Part shown: piece after piece, positions 1 through 10,115 of the stretch
Layout: each line of letters begins with the position of its first letter
Position numbering within the stretch: position 1 is the stretch's first letter
NCBI GenBank assembly: GCA_020809705.1
Contig: CP085830.1
Location: 3,286,001-3,350,000 of the forward strand
Origin: Calonectria ilicicola
Taxonomy: Eukaryota > Ascomycota > Sordariomycetes > Hypocreales > Nectriaceae
Length of the DNA: 64,000 bases
Direction: 5' to 3'
Program-made: the position numbers and the translations under genes
Notes under the pieces: model-generated
What the model was told of the DNA's origin: nothing
The model's database searches: none
What the model saw: the letters and a program-made list of their open reading frames with translations, nothing else

Positions 1-535
1 ATGAAGATCGAGTGGACATGCAGTTGTTCTTTGGCCTGGTGGGCTTGTTCAACCTGCTGCTGCTCTGGCCAATGTTTTTCGTTCTGCACTGGACGGGGCT
101 TGAATCGGTAAGTCATGTGTGCAGAGCTAGACTGGGGCGTAATATGGCTGACACTCGTGATAGTTTGAGTTACCCCCCTCCGGAAAGATCTGGACCATTA
201 TTACTGTGAGTACACGAGCAAAGATCGAACACTGCAGCAAGGACTGACAAACCGGATAGTTGAATGCCATGGGATCGTTTATTAGTGATATTTCATGGGC
301 ATATGCACTCCTCCTGACCACACCCCTGGTGGTAACGGTTGGATTGGCGTTGAATATTCCGCTGTCGTTGATCGGCCAGATGCTCCAGTACAGCCAGCAC
401 TCCAGCCTTCTGTACTGGGTCGGGGCGACAGTGGTGTTCCTGTCGTTTCTCGTCATCAACAACGAAAGCCACGAAGCCGAGAAGCGATGTGACGATGATG
501 ATGATGAAGAGATGAGTCGAAGCGTTCTGGTCTAG
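1..535 (+). CDS. SLC35F-type drug/metabolite-superfamily membrane transporter, 3' part
   Basis: Only the C-terminal part of this multi-pass transporter is in the window. Visible exons are 1-107 (reading frame from base 3), 164-205 and 260-535, with introns 108-163 (GTAAGT...TAG) and 206-259 (GTGAGT...TAG), both phase 0. The join gives two or three hydrophobic helices with the stretch [19 protein letters not shown], then [10 protein letters not shown] and a last helix ending [11 protein letters not shown], followed by a short acidic tail. This matches the C-terminus of the family of yeast YML018C and human SLC35F5, putative transporters of the vacuolar or endomembrane system. The substrate cannot be read from this fragment. 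The 5' part lies outside the window. Confidence 0.85.
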
Positions 536-1833
536 CATGAGTGTGCACACAGCATTGGTTTGGTCTTACACATGGGTTGGCGTTTTTGGCGTCTTGGGAG
601 GATGACATGGTTTAAGATGGAGCATAGATAGATACCCTCGATTCCGCAAGGGCAAGACCCCTGGCACTCTCCGAGCTGACTGATTGCGCGTGTCATGCCC
701 GAAGATCGTCGGATGCATCGTGGGCGGCCCCACGCAGCGGAGCGGATCTCGGGAGATGGACGTGGCTAGAGAATGGCCCTAGTCATGCGCAAATGTCATG
801 GGTTCCGATATTGGTTATTTACCCAGTCAACAGAGATTTTGAACAACAAGAATAGCACTAGCGCTGTGTGTCCGGAAACTGTGAATGAAATCTCACTCTC
901 ACTGCGGGTGTGTCAGATTTGATGGTGCCCAAAGGCTGTGTGAGTTTGTCTTGCTGGTTGACTGAGACCGGGGAGCGGGTGTCAAGGCCAAGGCCTTATG
1001 AGTTAGAGTCATGGTGTTGAAAGCCTGTGATAGCATGCCAACGGGTCGTCCCGCCAGTGACCTTAAACACGTAACCGCAAGCAGAGGACGAAATGAAGAA
1101 TCAGCTCTCCCTTGCAGCATGGGTTTTAATACCGAGGCCACTGGGGACAAGACTGCGTTGGCGCCATTCGATGTAAGGAACTGCTTGTTTGGAAGATCGA
1201 TTCAACACCAAAATCCCGATCCACACGACGGGTGGGGTGGATGGAGCGTCCACTTCGTACCAATTAGCCTTCTGCTGGCCGCCCACCCAGTTTCTGGGCA
1301 GCACAGCGCGATCAATTATGTGGGCTGTATTGATTTAAATTATCCTCTTTTTGTTACTAAATGCACACATTCCGAGCCAGGCTGCAACCTTTTTTTCCCT
1401 CCTTAGTATTACACAAAGGTGCTCGGGCTGGGTGTTGTACTGCCGAAGAGCTCACCGGTTTGAGACTCTATGACGCCACACAAAGCAAGCATGCTGTGGT
1501 GGCAGACAGCCTGAGGAAGGAGGTCCTCATTGTACGTACTCCTGATTTATCATAAGACTCTGCCTGGGGCCACTGCACATCAATTCAAGCTCGACCTTTC
1601 GCAACTGTGCCTCTGAGTTTACACTCCTATACGCTACACCTAACCAACCAACCAACCAACCACATCTCTCCTCACTCTATACCTACCTACACATACACAC
1701 TTCGCCCTGCACACAGCCGTGCCCCCACGGCCCCTTCTCCTTATTTTATGCTGAAAAGCGATCGTCATTGTTGAAATTTTGTGTCCTGAATATTGCACCC
1801 TTGAAATATCTACGCCTCCAAGGTTCCTCCACC
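536..1833. other. Intergenic: 3' UTR of transporter and promoter/leader of next gene
   Basis: No supportable gene. The right half turns pyrimidine-rich on the plus strand (about 1590-1745), as expected for the leader of the plus-strand gene starting at 1834, and carries a short AACC tandem repeat at 1642-1662. Small ORFs here show no recognisable protein. Confidence 0.6.
1642..1662 (+). repeat. AACC microsatellite in leader region
   Basis: Five tandem AACC units lie about 180 bases before the start codon of the heme-oxygenase-like gene, inside a C/T-rich stretch. It resembles a telomere repeat only loosely (CCAA, not CCCTAA), so I read it as a simple microsatellite. Confidence 0.7.
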
Positions 1834-3261
1834 ATGGTCTCGGATTCTGGCTCAGCGGCCGTTCCCCAGGAACATGATGAGAGCAAGCTAGAGACTAGCC
1901 ATCGCTCACTTGCAGAGTCTATCATGATGGCCACGAGACCCAGCCATACGATAGTTAACAAGCTCATCACGGCCCGGGTAGCCCTCGCTCTCCCGCCTTA
2001 CTCGACAGATCCTTCTCCCTACATTACTGGATTGCTTCACATTGCACCCATATACCTAGCCTTCGAAGAACGATGGAAGATTATCCTGACTGAAAATTCA
2101 GTAGAGGACCTGGAATCTACTGCATCTGACAGCCAGGGCCCCGGCCGATCCTCCCAGGAACCAAGTGGACCGCCGCCGATCAGCTCCCGCATATACACCT
2201 TTCTCGAAAAGCTTTACATGCCCGAACTCATGCGATCAAAACGACTTAAAGCAGACATTGCATCCCTCACTGGCTGGCCTAACTACATCGTCGAGGGGCA
2301 ATTGGCGAACACCGGCCAGTCTGGACAGCTTGGGGAGTTTATCCTACATATGGAGACCGCGTTCGAATATAGACCACATGTTCTTGCAGCATATGCTTAT
2401 ATTCTACACATGGCACTTTTTGCCGGGGGTCGCTATATGCGAGCCTCTTTCCAATCAGCCGGCGACTCTTTTTGGCAAATTCTCCCGTCGCCAGTCAAGC
2501 CTAGCCAATTACCCTGTCGGCAAGCGGCTATCCACCCTGAGCCGACAAGTGAGTTGACGCATGAAACAAGCGTTAGAGACGTCGACAAAATGCCTCTGCG
2601 TTTCTTTCATTTTGAATCTACCGAGGATGGCGATGACTTGAAACGAGAGTTTAAGAAACGGCTGTCTGATCTCGAGAGCCTCTTAACAGATTGCGAGAGG
2701 GATGAAATTCTTAAAGAAGGTGTCTGTCTTTTTGAGAACGTGCAAGCTGTGATACATCAACTAGACGCCATATGTGCCTCTTCGGAACCACTAGACGCTA
2801 AGGGGCTCGCAGGATTCCGTGCTCTTTCACGCATGATTAATCCTCCTATCAGCCGGGCTCGAGACAGCGTCGCCGTGGCGAAAGAACGAGGTATGAAGCC
2901 TTCCAAAACAGGCGGTGACACTTCTTCTGCTATAAAACAAACCACGGCGACTCATCTGATCAACCCTACTGAAACCGCCGTAACGCACAAACACGGGGAC
3001 CACCCTCGTGTCTCGGATGAAGATGATATATGGGCTTGCCCAGCCATGTCGAAGGCTATCAGATTCGAAAAGCCTAGCGCAAAACCTGCCCGTCCAACAA
3101 TTGGCCCAGATGAAGTCCATGCCGATTTAAGCGATAGCCTAAAGACGGTATCTAAGAGACTGTCCACCACCCAAGTACCTAGTTGGCTCCTAGTGCTGGT
3201 TTTTGGAGCTGTCGTAGTTGGGGCCATCATGTCTGGACGTGGGACCGGGGGCTTCGCGTGA
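1834..3261 (+). CDS. Heme-oxygenase-like protein with C-terminal membrane anchor
   Basis: Single-exon gene, 475 aa. The start ATG at 1834 has a strong fungal context (CCACCATGG); the open frame extends 22 codons further but without another ATG. Residues about 26-220 resemble fungal heme-oxygenase-like proteins: an N-terminal helix with ATRPSHTIVNKL (His38 in the place of the proximal heme ligand) and the later LFAGGRYMRA, in the position of the distal glycine-rich helix. A FFxFxxxxDGDDLKREFKKRL stretch follows, typical of the fungal subfamily. Residues about 330-440 are low-complexity. A hydrophobic segment at about 450-466, followed by only nine residues, predicts a tail-anchored ER or outer-membrane protein with its catalytic part in the cytosol. 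Heme cleavage is the family role; whether this divergent member does it is not shown. Confidence 0.8.
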   Translation: MVSDSGSAAVPQEHDESKLETSHRSLAESIMMATRPSHTIVNKLITARVALALPPYSTDPSPYITGLLHIAPIYLAFEERWKIILTENSVEDLESTASDSQGPGRSSQEPSGPPPISSRIYTFLEKLYMPELMRSKRLKADIASLTGWPNYIVEGQLANTGQSGQLGEFILHMETAFEYRPHVLAAYAYILHMALFAGGRYMRASFQSAGDSFWQILPSPVKPSQLPCRQAAIHPEPTSELTHETSVRDVDKMPLRFFHFESTEDGDDLKREFKKRLSDLESLLTDCERDEILKEGVCLFENVQAVIHQLDAICASSEPLDAKGLAGFRALSRMINPPISRARDSVAVAKERGMKPSKTGGDTSSAIKQTTATHLINPTETAVTHKHGDHPRVSDEDDIWACPAMSKAIRFEKPSAKPARPTIGPDEVHADLSDSLKTVSKRLSTTQVPSWLLVLVFGAVVVGAIMSGRGTGGFA

Positions 3262-3736
3262 ACGAGCGTATGTGGTGTTTGGATTATAATCGCATGATAT
3301 GTGATGACTGGTATACCATGTTTTACTACACGTGGATGAATATTGATGATACTGGGAAGGAGACACGAATAGAACCCAGACGGAGTCATGTTGCCTTTCC
3401 TAGAATATACGAACCCTAGATTCCTTTTCTTGCTTCAAAGCGCTTACAACAAATTACCTATGAATACACAATATTGACAATCAATTGATCAGGGGGCTGG
3501 ACTGGCTCATGTTTATGTATTAAATATCATACTCATTTCATCGTGAATGCTATGCTATGCTATATAATATGACCAGAAAATACTGATCTAGAGAGCCTTG
3601 TAAACTCCAACGCTTAAAACAAAATCAATCCAATCCATGCTTTTAACGCCATGGTGTATCTCGGGGGTATAATTAACGCAAAACAGAAATATACGTCGGA
3701 CACTGATCTATTTACTTGCCCAGGAATCTTGATTAT
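3262..3736. other. Shared 3' region of two convergent genes
   Basis: AT-rich spacer between the convergent heme-oxygenase-like and Cdt2 genes. No coding signal; presumably both 3' UTRs and polyadenylation sites. Confidence 0.6.
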
Positions 3737-6074
3737 TTATTCTTCATCATCTTCGGCATCCCAGTCTTCACTGACGTCGGCCCAGCCAGCCATGTGGCGC
3801 TCGCCGCCAAACTCGCCAACTTGGCGGAGATATCGTGCAGATTTCTCATCCTCCTGCCACTGGCGGACAATGTAGTCGTCGGAAGCGGTGACAAGCTTGC
3901 CGTCGTGAGCCCAAGAGAGGGTAGTTACCTCGCGCGAGTGACCGCGGATGAGAGAAGTACCCGCTCGGTAGATGGGGACGTTGGAAGTGGCGGGTGCAGA
4001 GAAAGAGGAGCTGAAGGACTGGGAGGGAGTTGGGGCAACGGGTTCCTCGAGGAGATGCGCGCGCTGAGCCCAAGCGCTGCGGAGGTAGCGTTCGTCGGTG
4101 GGGAAGAGAACAGCACAAGAGTCGGAGCTGCCGACGGCGAGGAGCTCTGAGGAATGTGCGTTGCGGCCGGGGCGGATGGCACACTTGACGTAGAAGGACT
4201 GGGCTCGGAAGGACTCGTGCTTGAAGCCGTAGATGGGACCGAGGCCTTCAACACCAGTGGGTTTGCGCTTCACGGCACCGTCAAGAAGCTCAGGGGCTTG
4301 GCCAAGCATTAAATGGGGCATTGAGTAGGCATAAATGGTGCTGTCCTTGCAGACAGCGTACAGCCGTGAGGCATCAGAGCTCAGGGCCAGAGAAGTGATG
4401 CCATAAGGTCGCCAAGCATGAGATGTGGGCTCGAGAGTCACAGCGAGAGGCGTCTCCTCTACCTGTCGTCGCGGTTTGATATATCGAGTGTCCCAGAGCT
4501 TGATGGAGGCGTTTGCCTCGGAAGCGGAGAGGATGAGGTGCTCTCGGCCGGTTGGCAGCCAGTGAATAGCGGTAACTGAGGCTGCAGATGCTTTGCCCTG
4601 GAAGATACGTTCGTGGGCGTTGTCCAAAGTGTTGATAGTTCGTCCCTGGAAAGGCTCAAGCTCAGAGTCCCTGCGGATAAGACCGTTGGGGCCAACAGTT
4701 GAAAAGGCACCGGTGGGGATAGCAGAGCACCGCAAATCCCACACTTGAATGCGTCCGGCTCTGTCTGAGGTGGCGAGGACATTTCCAGCAGAAGACCCGG
4801 GCTGGAAGCTGACTTGCCGCAGAGAATCATAGTGATTTCCGCCGAGCTCGGCTGCGACAGACTGGGTTGCCGTGTCTACAATGTTTGCTGTTCGGTCACC
4901 ACAAGCTGTAGCTAGACGCATATCGTCCTCAGAAAACGCCAGGTCCATGATGGCATTGTCGTGAACCTGAAAGTGAGCGTCAACTTTGGATTCGGCGGCA
5001 TTGTTGGTCATGCTTGTCTTGAAGAAGCGCACGCAACCCTCTTCATCGCCAATAGCAGTAACGGAGGCATTGTGGCAACTTGCGAGACTAAAGGGAATCG
5101 TGTTGGAGCGTTCGTCTTGAGCAGTAACCTGGTGGGTGTCGGAGCTGCGACTGTAGAATGAAGCTGTCTCTCTTCGGTGGTCGGCGGCAGGGAAAGTCAT
5201 ATATTGACGTCCAGTGTGTGATGAGTATCCATGTTCGCGATCAAGAAGTTGAGCATGGATGCCTCGGTTGCCAAATTTTCGGATGGGAGTGGGTTCGTAT
5301 CCTTCAAGGATCTGGTCGATGGTTAGGAAACGAGATAGCGGACGCCTTGAAGAATGTTCCATACAAGTTCAGTTTGCCCAATGGCAGGAATAACAGTTGA
5401 TATCTCGGTGACTGTCTTATCCTTGGAGGACTGGACATTATTACGGCTGGCCTTGAAGAATTGGCTCTGTCAAAGCGTTAGCGTAATTACAAATTTTATG
5501 AGCACCCTGAAAAAAAACCTACCAGAGTCGCTTTCCGGCGATCAGAGAGATCCTCTTGGCTGTTATTAACAGCGGGAGTTGCACTGGACGTAGACTCCTC
5601 TCCGTCTTCAGAGGGCTGAGTTATTCTAGGTGAGAAGTTGAGCGGAGGAGGTGGCATATCAGAGAGGATCCTTTGTCTCTTAGCCGCCACAGATCCACTC
5701 GCATGCTCAAGTTTTCTTTTCCTCGCTCCATTTTCGTTTGTAGCGAACCGACGTGTAGGGGAAGATGGAGAGACTGGGTCTGAGGCGAGGGGATCGCTGA
5801 AGACTGAGTGCGGGGAGAAGGGTTGTCGGTTGGTGGTTGAAGAATCAAGGCTACCGAGAATTCGGCGGCTGGTTGGAAGAGTGAGAGAGACATTGGATCG
5901 GGGTGTAAAAAAGCGACCGAAACGACGGGGCGTGATAGAAGGATTTCGCTTTTCTTTTCGATGGGATGTCCTAGTTGGGGAGCGCAAGGTACTGGCGGTA
6001 ACGGGCGAGGACGACATGATGGGATTTGGTGATGATGGTGCAAAGGAGGTCGTGTCGCCGGGGTGATGGGCCAT
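3737..6074 (-). CDS. cdt2: Cdt2/DTL-like WD40 substrate receptor of CRL4 ubiquitin ligase
   Basis: Three exons on the minus strand: 6074-5523, 5466-5365 and 5311-3737, giving about 742 aa. Intron 1 (GTAGGT...ACAG) and intron 2 (53 nt, GTATGG...CCAG with a CTAAC branch site) are both phase 0. The N-terminal ~220 residues are basic and Ser/Pro-rich with a PRRFGRFFTPR stretch. Then comes ILEGYEPTPIRKFGNRG and a seven-blade-type WD40 propeller, including VWDLR and LWDTR (WDxR, the DDB1-contact type of motif) and a final repeat ending VTASDDYIVRQW. The tail is acidic. Cdt2 couples PCNA-bound substrates to Cul4-Ddb1 for ubiquitination in S phase and after DNA damage. A tempting internal ATG at 5362 lies inside intron 2 and has a stop upstream in frame, so it is not the start. 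Three ACGCG cores lie upstream. Confidence 0.85.
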
Positions 6075-6329
6075 GCCTCTCTCTCTCGTCCTGGACCTGG
6101 AAGTAGAGGGAATACTCCAGCTACAAGGGGATTAAGATAGATGATGCGATAAGCACAAAACGAGATTGGACAAGAGAGTATTATTATAATGAAGATTCCA
6201 ACATGTCAAAGCCAAAGGGGGGATATTGGGTGAATCAGTAGAGTTAAGGGTTGTCAGCGGCTTTTCTCGTTGTGGAGAGTCTCAAGTGGCCGGGGGCTGG
6301 GAGTCGGAACGGAAGCAAAGCGGAGTTGG

Positions 6330-6384
6330 ACGCGGTCGCGGCGACGCGGAGCGTGTAAATTGGCGATGGGCGACTAGTTCGCGT
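6330..6384. promoter_or_regulatory. Cluster of three MCB-like ACGCG cores upstream of cdt2
   Basis: ACGCG occurs at 6330-6334 and 6344-6348 on the plus strand and at 6380-6384 on the minus strand, roughly 255-310 bases before the cdt2 start. ACGCG is the core of the MluI cell-cycle box bound by MBF-type (Mbp1/Swi6, Cdc10) factors. S. pombe cdt2 is known to be MBF-driven, so the cluster fits S-phase control. The region is GC-rich, so chance occurrence is possible. Confidence 0.45.
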
Positions 6385-6500
6385 TGAAGTAGTAACTTAG
6401 ATTGAAACACTGCACCGCCGCAGTGGGCGCCACAGGTGGCTCCAGGCGCTGGGACCGCGGGGTGCAGAAGGCTACAGCAGGGAGCTTGGACCAGGCAGGG

Positions 6501-6545
6501 CCCTGAAAGTTGACCCTGGAAAGCTGGTCTTGAAAGCTGGCCCTG
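6501..6545. repeat. Imperfect 13-14 base tandem repeat
   Basis: Three head-to-tail copies (6501-6513, 6514-6527, 6528-6540) of a unit like CCCTGGAAAGCTGG, plus a partial fourth. Noncoding, in the cdt2/DUG3 divergent promoter. Confidence 0.55.
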
Positions 6546-7682
6546 CTGCGACTTTTTAGGGCGGCTCGACAGCGGCAAGCGGCGGCGCTAGGGGCCGCCA
6601 CGCAAGAGAGAGACATGGCACTGCTAATTTTTGCGTTCCAGACCTGAAGCTGAGCTTGGAGCAGCGCCGCACCTGAGATGGAGGTGAGAGAGAGGAAAAG
6701 AGGGAGAAGTACCTACGTGGACCCGTCCAAACGATGGCATCATGGAGTGCACTGATCAGGGAAAGGGGCGGGCGAGGGTAGGATTGTGTGACGTGATAGG
6801 TTCGGCCAAGGGAGCCTCAACGGTGCTGGAATTCTCCAGATCGGAGGAAGCTCAGAGTGAGCAGCGCCCGGGAGAGATAAGGGCAATGGATGAGCAGGCA
6901 ATTGGAATTCACAAAAAAGGCTTCTTGCTCTCGGACGGCCAGCTCGCGCGCTGAGTCCAGTCGGGTCCACTCCGCGGAGCCACAATCCCGGGAGCACCGT
7001 CTCCATCTCCCCGGAGCGGTCGTCATGACGGGACCTGCCTCGACCTCTCCCAGTGCTTAGGGATGGTTCACTGCAACGCTACGGACGAATCCGTGTCTGT
7101 CACCGGCTCACAAGCACTCGTTGGAACGCGGCTGCAGGTAGCATGCTGATGCTCCCCAAGCTAGGTCATGGTAGTGGCACCACGGTGAGCGACGGCGCGT
7201 GGGTGATGCCACCACACAGCCGCAGGAACGCGAAGCTCCCGAACGAACAAGTAAACGGATGCTCTACTCCCGCCTGACTCAGTATTTCTTCATGCCACCA
7301 CTAAGTCACTGCCGCCGCCCTATAAATCACTTCCTTGCCCATCCCGTATCTAGGCCCCTTTTTTTCAATTTATGCCCAGTTATCCCTCCCGCCATTGGCT
7401 CCAACTAATGTCACCCGCCGCCTTGTCTTAGACAGCCGTGGTCCGTCCACCGCACTACGTATACAGGCCCAAAAAGCAAACCAATGGTGTCATCTCTCAG
7501 ATTGATTCAACCATAATCGCTTGGCCTGTGAATTTGTGCAACTTTTCCCTGCACACCGCGGCAATCTCTTCTCCTTCAATCCTTGGAAGAGAAACTTACC
7601 CTCCTTTTTTCCCTCCCTATCTTCTTTTCCTCACCCCGAATCGCCTCCTTGAGTCGACCTTGCACGCGCGCGAAGCTTCACC

Positions 7683-9314
7683 ATGTGCCGTTTTTTGGTG
7701 CGTCAGAACTCCGACCCCGGCCCCCTTACGAGCTTGCACCTCAACATTTACTGACTCTACTTTTCCGCCCCTTCTCTAGGTCTACAAGGGCAGCGACGAG
7801 ATCCTCCTGTCCAAGCTGATCCTCGACCCGACCCATTCAATCCTCAAGCAATCCTTTGACTCGCGATTGCGCCTAGTGAGTCACCCCTCCTGTCTCGTTG
7901 CCACCGCCCCTCGATCGCCCCTCCCCTAACCATCATGATCTCTGGCAGGACACTCGCCGTGGACAGAACAATGCCGATGGCTTTGGCATAGGCTTCTACA
8001 CCGACCCCAAGCTTGGCTCCGCGCCTTGCCTCTTTACCTCGACCATCCCCGCCTGGAACTGCAGCAACCTCCAACGCATTGCCTCCAAGACGGCTTCCCG
8101 CCTCATCTTTGGCCACGTGCGCGCTACGACCGAAGGTTCGCTGAGCGAAGATAACTGCCATCCTTTTACTCATGGCAGCTTAATGTGGATGCACAATGGT
8201 GGCCTCGGCGGCTGGAAGCACATCAAACGCCGACTCGGCGAGCGCCTTGCCGACAAATGGTACATTGGCGTCAAGGGCAACACCGACAGCGAATGGGCAT
8301 TTGCCCTCTTCCTTGATACTCTGGAGCGCCTCGGCCACAACCCTAGCGCATGCCCAGACAAGGGATTCGGGCCTACGGTTCTGCGCAAGGCTGTTGAGCG
8401 CACCATTTCTCTGATCAACGAGATGACGGACTCGATCCCCGAGAGCGTTCTCCAATCCGAGGACGTGGATACAAAGAGTCTGCTAAACTTTGCTGTCACT
8501 GATGGTCACAGTGTCATTTGCACCAGGTACATCAGCAGCTCGACCGATGAAGCGGCCAGCCTGTACTACTCATCGGGAACACAGTGGGTCACGCGAGCGC
8601 CTGCCACGAACAACAGGGAGTACCAGATGGAGCGCAAGGACAAGGGCGCCGACATTGTCCTCGTTGCCAGCGAGCCATTGACGTTTGAGCGAGGTTTGTG
8701 ACATCTTTACCTGACCTAACGAATGTTGTGACACTAACTTTTATGCAGAAAACTGGGTTAATGTGCCGACCAACTCAATCTTGACGATTCACAAGCAAAC
8801 TGTCATGGTCCACCCCATCATCGACAAGTACTACGAGCGCGACCCCCACCACGTCCGCTCCAGCGCCTTTGTGCAAGCAAAGGGCTTGACTTCGAACGAG
8901 AAGACCCGGAGTGACTCGACCAGCCCCGCCGCTCTCGACCGTCACCACCAGTCTGACCTCGATGGATACCGTAAGATGATGACGGCCTCCCTGCCGACTG
9001 GCCTGCCGCGAAGCCTTAGTCCGGACCTCACACGCCGATCCAGGACCCCCGTATCGATCCGAGAGCACGAAGCCACCACCCCGTCGTCACAGTCTCAAAT
9101 CTCAGTAGTCACGCAGGCTACTACCGCCAGCAAAGTGGTTCCAGCACAAGGCAACATTAAAGTCAAGCGGAGTTCAGCCCATATGCCCGACAGCACCCCC
9201 GATTTGGACCAAGTATCCGATAGCGACGAGCCGGTAGGACGAGAGGTGCAGACCTCACGGAAGCTTTCACAGTTCTTCCCCGAGCTGACGTTTAACGCGC
9301 GGAGAGGATCTTGA
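7683..9314 (+). CDS. DUG3: Glutamine-amidotransferase-type subunit of glutathione-degrading complex (DUG3)
   Basis: Four exons: 7683-7697 (only five codons, MCRFL), 7780-7875, 7949-8693 and 8749-9314; 473 aa. The class-II (Ntn) glutamine amidotransferase nucleophile is Cys2. It is followed by DEILLSKLILDP, RRGQNNADGFGIGFY, FGHVRATTEG and NCHPF...WMHNGG, all canonical for the family. In yeast, Dug3 with the peptidase Dug2 forms the cytosolic complex that removes the gamma-glutamyl group of glutathione, an alternative to gamma-glutamyltranspeptidase. Compared with yeast Dug3 (about 357 aa) there is a Ser/Thr-rich C-terminal extension of roughly 130 residues ending in KLSQFFPELTF. The tiny first exon holds the catalytic residue and would be lost in a model starting downstream. 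Confidence 0.92.
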
Positions 9315-10115
9315 AGGCTGGGAAAGATTGAATTTGAGCGTTTTACTTGTTTCTGTTGGACGATTGGAATTTTTACTTTATGGTGGGGGTGTTTTTTTTT
9401 GGAATGTGATTCATTGTAGGATTAGCTGGCACCTACAGGATGGTGTGTAAAGGATACCCGCGCATCATGAAATAAATGCAACAGGGCGTTTGCTTACTGA
9501 ACAAAGAAATCTGGTGTTCTAAGTGATGCATCATGCGTCGGCATTGTTAAAAAAAATATAGAGAGGGAGAGAAATGGAATGTGGGAAATCAAGACTGCAG
9601 CCAGGACCACAACGAGATTAGTGACATGCGGGAGAGCAACGAATGATGGGCTTTCGGACGGCTCTGGACTGGGACTTGGAGCTTGGCTTTGTGCGACAGG
9701 CTTCCAAGTTGGTCCATCTGCGTTATAGAGGTTTCAGGCTGTGTGGCGTCTGCATCATGTCAACGTATCCATGCAAGGCAGGCAGCTCAAGAGACGCAAT
9801 GATTCAGGCTCTGTGGCTGCTTCCCGTATGCCTCCCTCCTTCACTTAAGAAGGTTGATGGGCGCAGGAGACAAAGCCTGGTTACAGCTGGGCAGGGCCGC
9901 CAGCAACTTCCTCTCCATCGACCTCGGCCGCTTTGAGAAGCGCTTCAGCCCTCATCGCCAGCCTCTTCCGCACCCGACCTCTGCGGAATGTGCAGGAACG
10001 TCTAGTTAGTAAGACACAGGCACACACAGGCACACACAGGCACACACACACATACGTCTCCGATAATCACAGCCTCGCGGCCGATTTGTCTCGGCTGCGC
10101 ACACGTTTTCACGAC
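9315..10115. other. Intergenic between DUG3 and the Cys-rich orphan
   Basis: DUG3 3' UTR (T- and G-rich) followed by about 500 bases without a recognisable gene. The frame of the downstream gene stays open back to about 9933 but contains no ATG there, so I treat this part as leader. A CA-rich tandem repeat sits at 10014-10052. Confidence 0.5.
10014..10052 (+). repeat. CA-rich minisatellite (10-base unit)
   Basis: A ten-base unit CACACACAGG is repeated about three times and runs into a pure CA run. It lies about 65 bases before the start codon of the orphan gene. Confidence 0.7.

Larger units (their letters stand above)
6075..7682. other. Divergent promoter region between cdt2 and DUG3
   Basis: About 1.6 kb between two divergent genes. 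The cdt2 side holds three ACGCG cores (6330-6384) and a 13-base tandem repeat (6501-6545). The DUG3 side becomes pyrimidine-rich from about 7560. Short ORFs on both strands overlap each other and are not convincing. Confidence 0.6.

Noticed and set aside
3925..4254. Ser/Pro-rich minus-strand frame inside cdt2
   Set aside because: Out-of-frame shadow of the WD40 coding exon.
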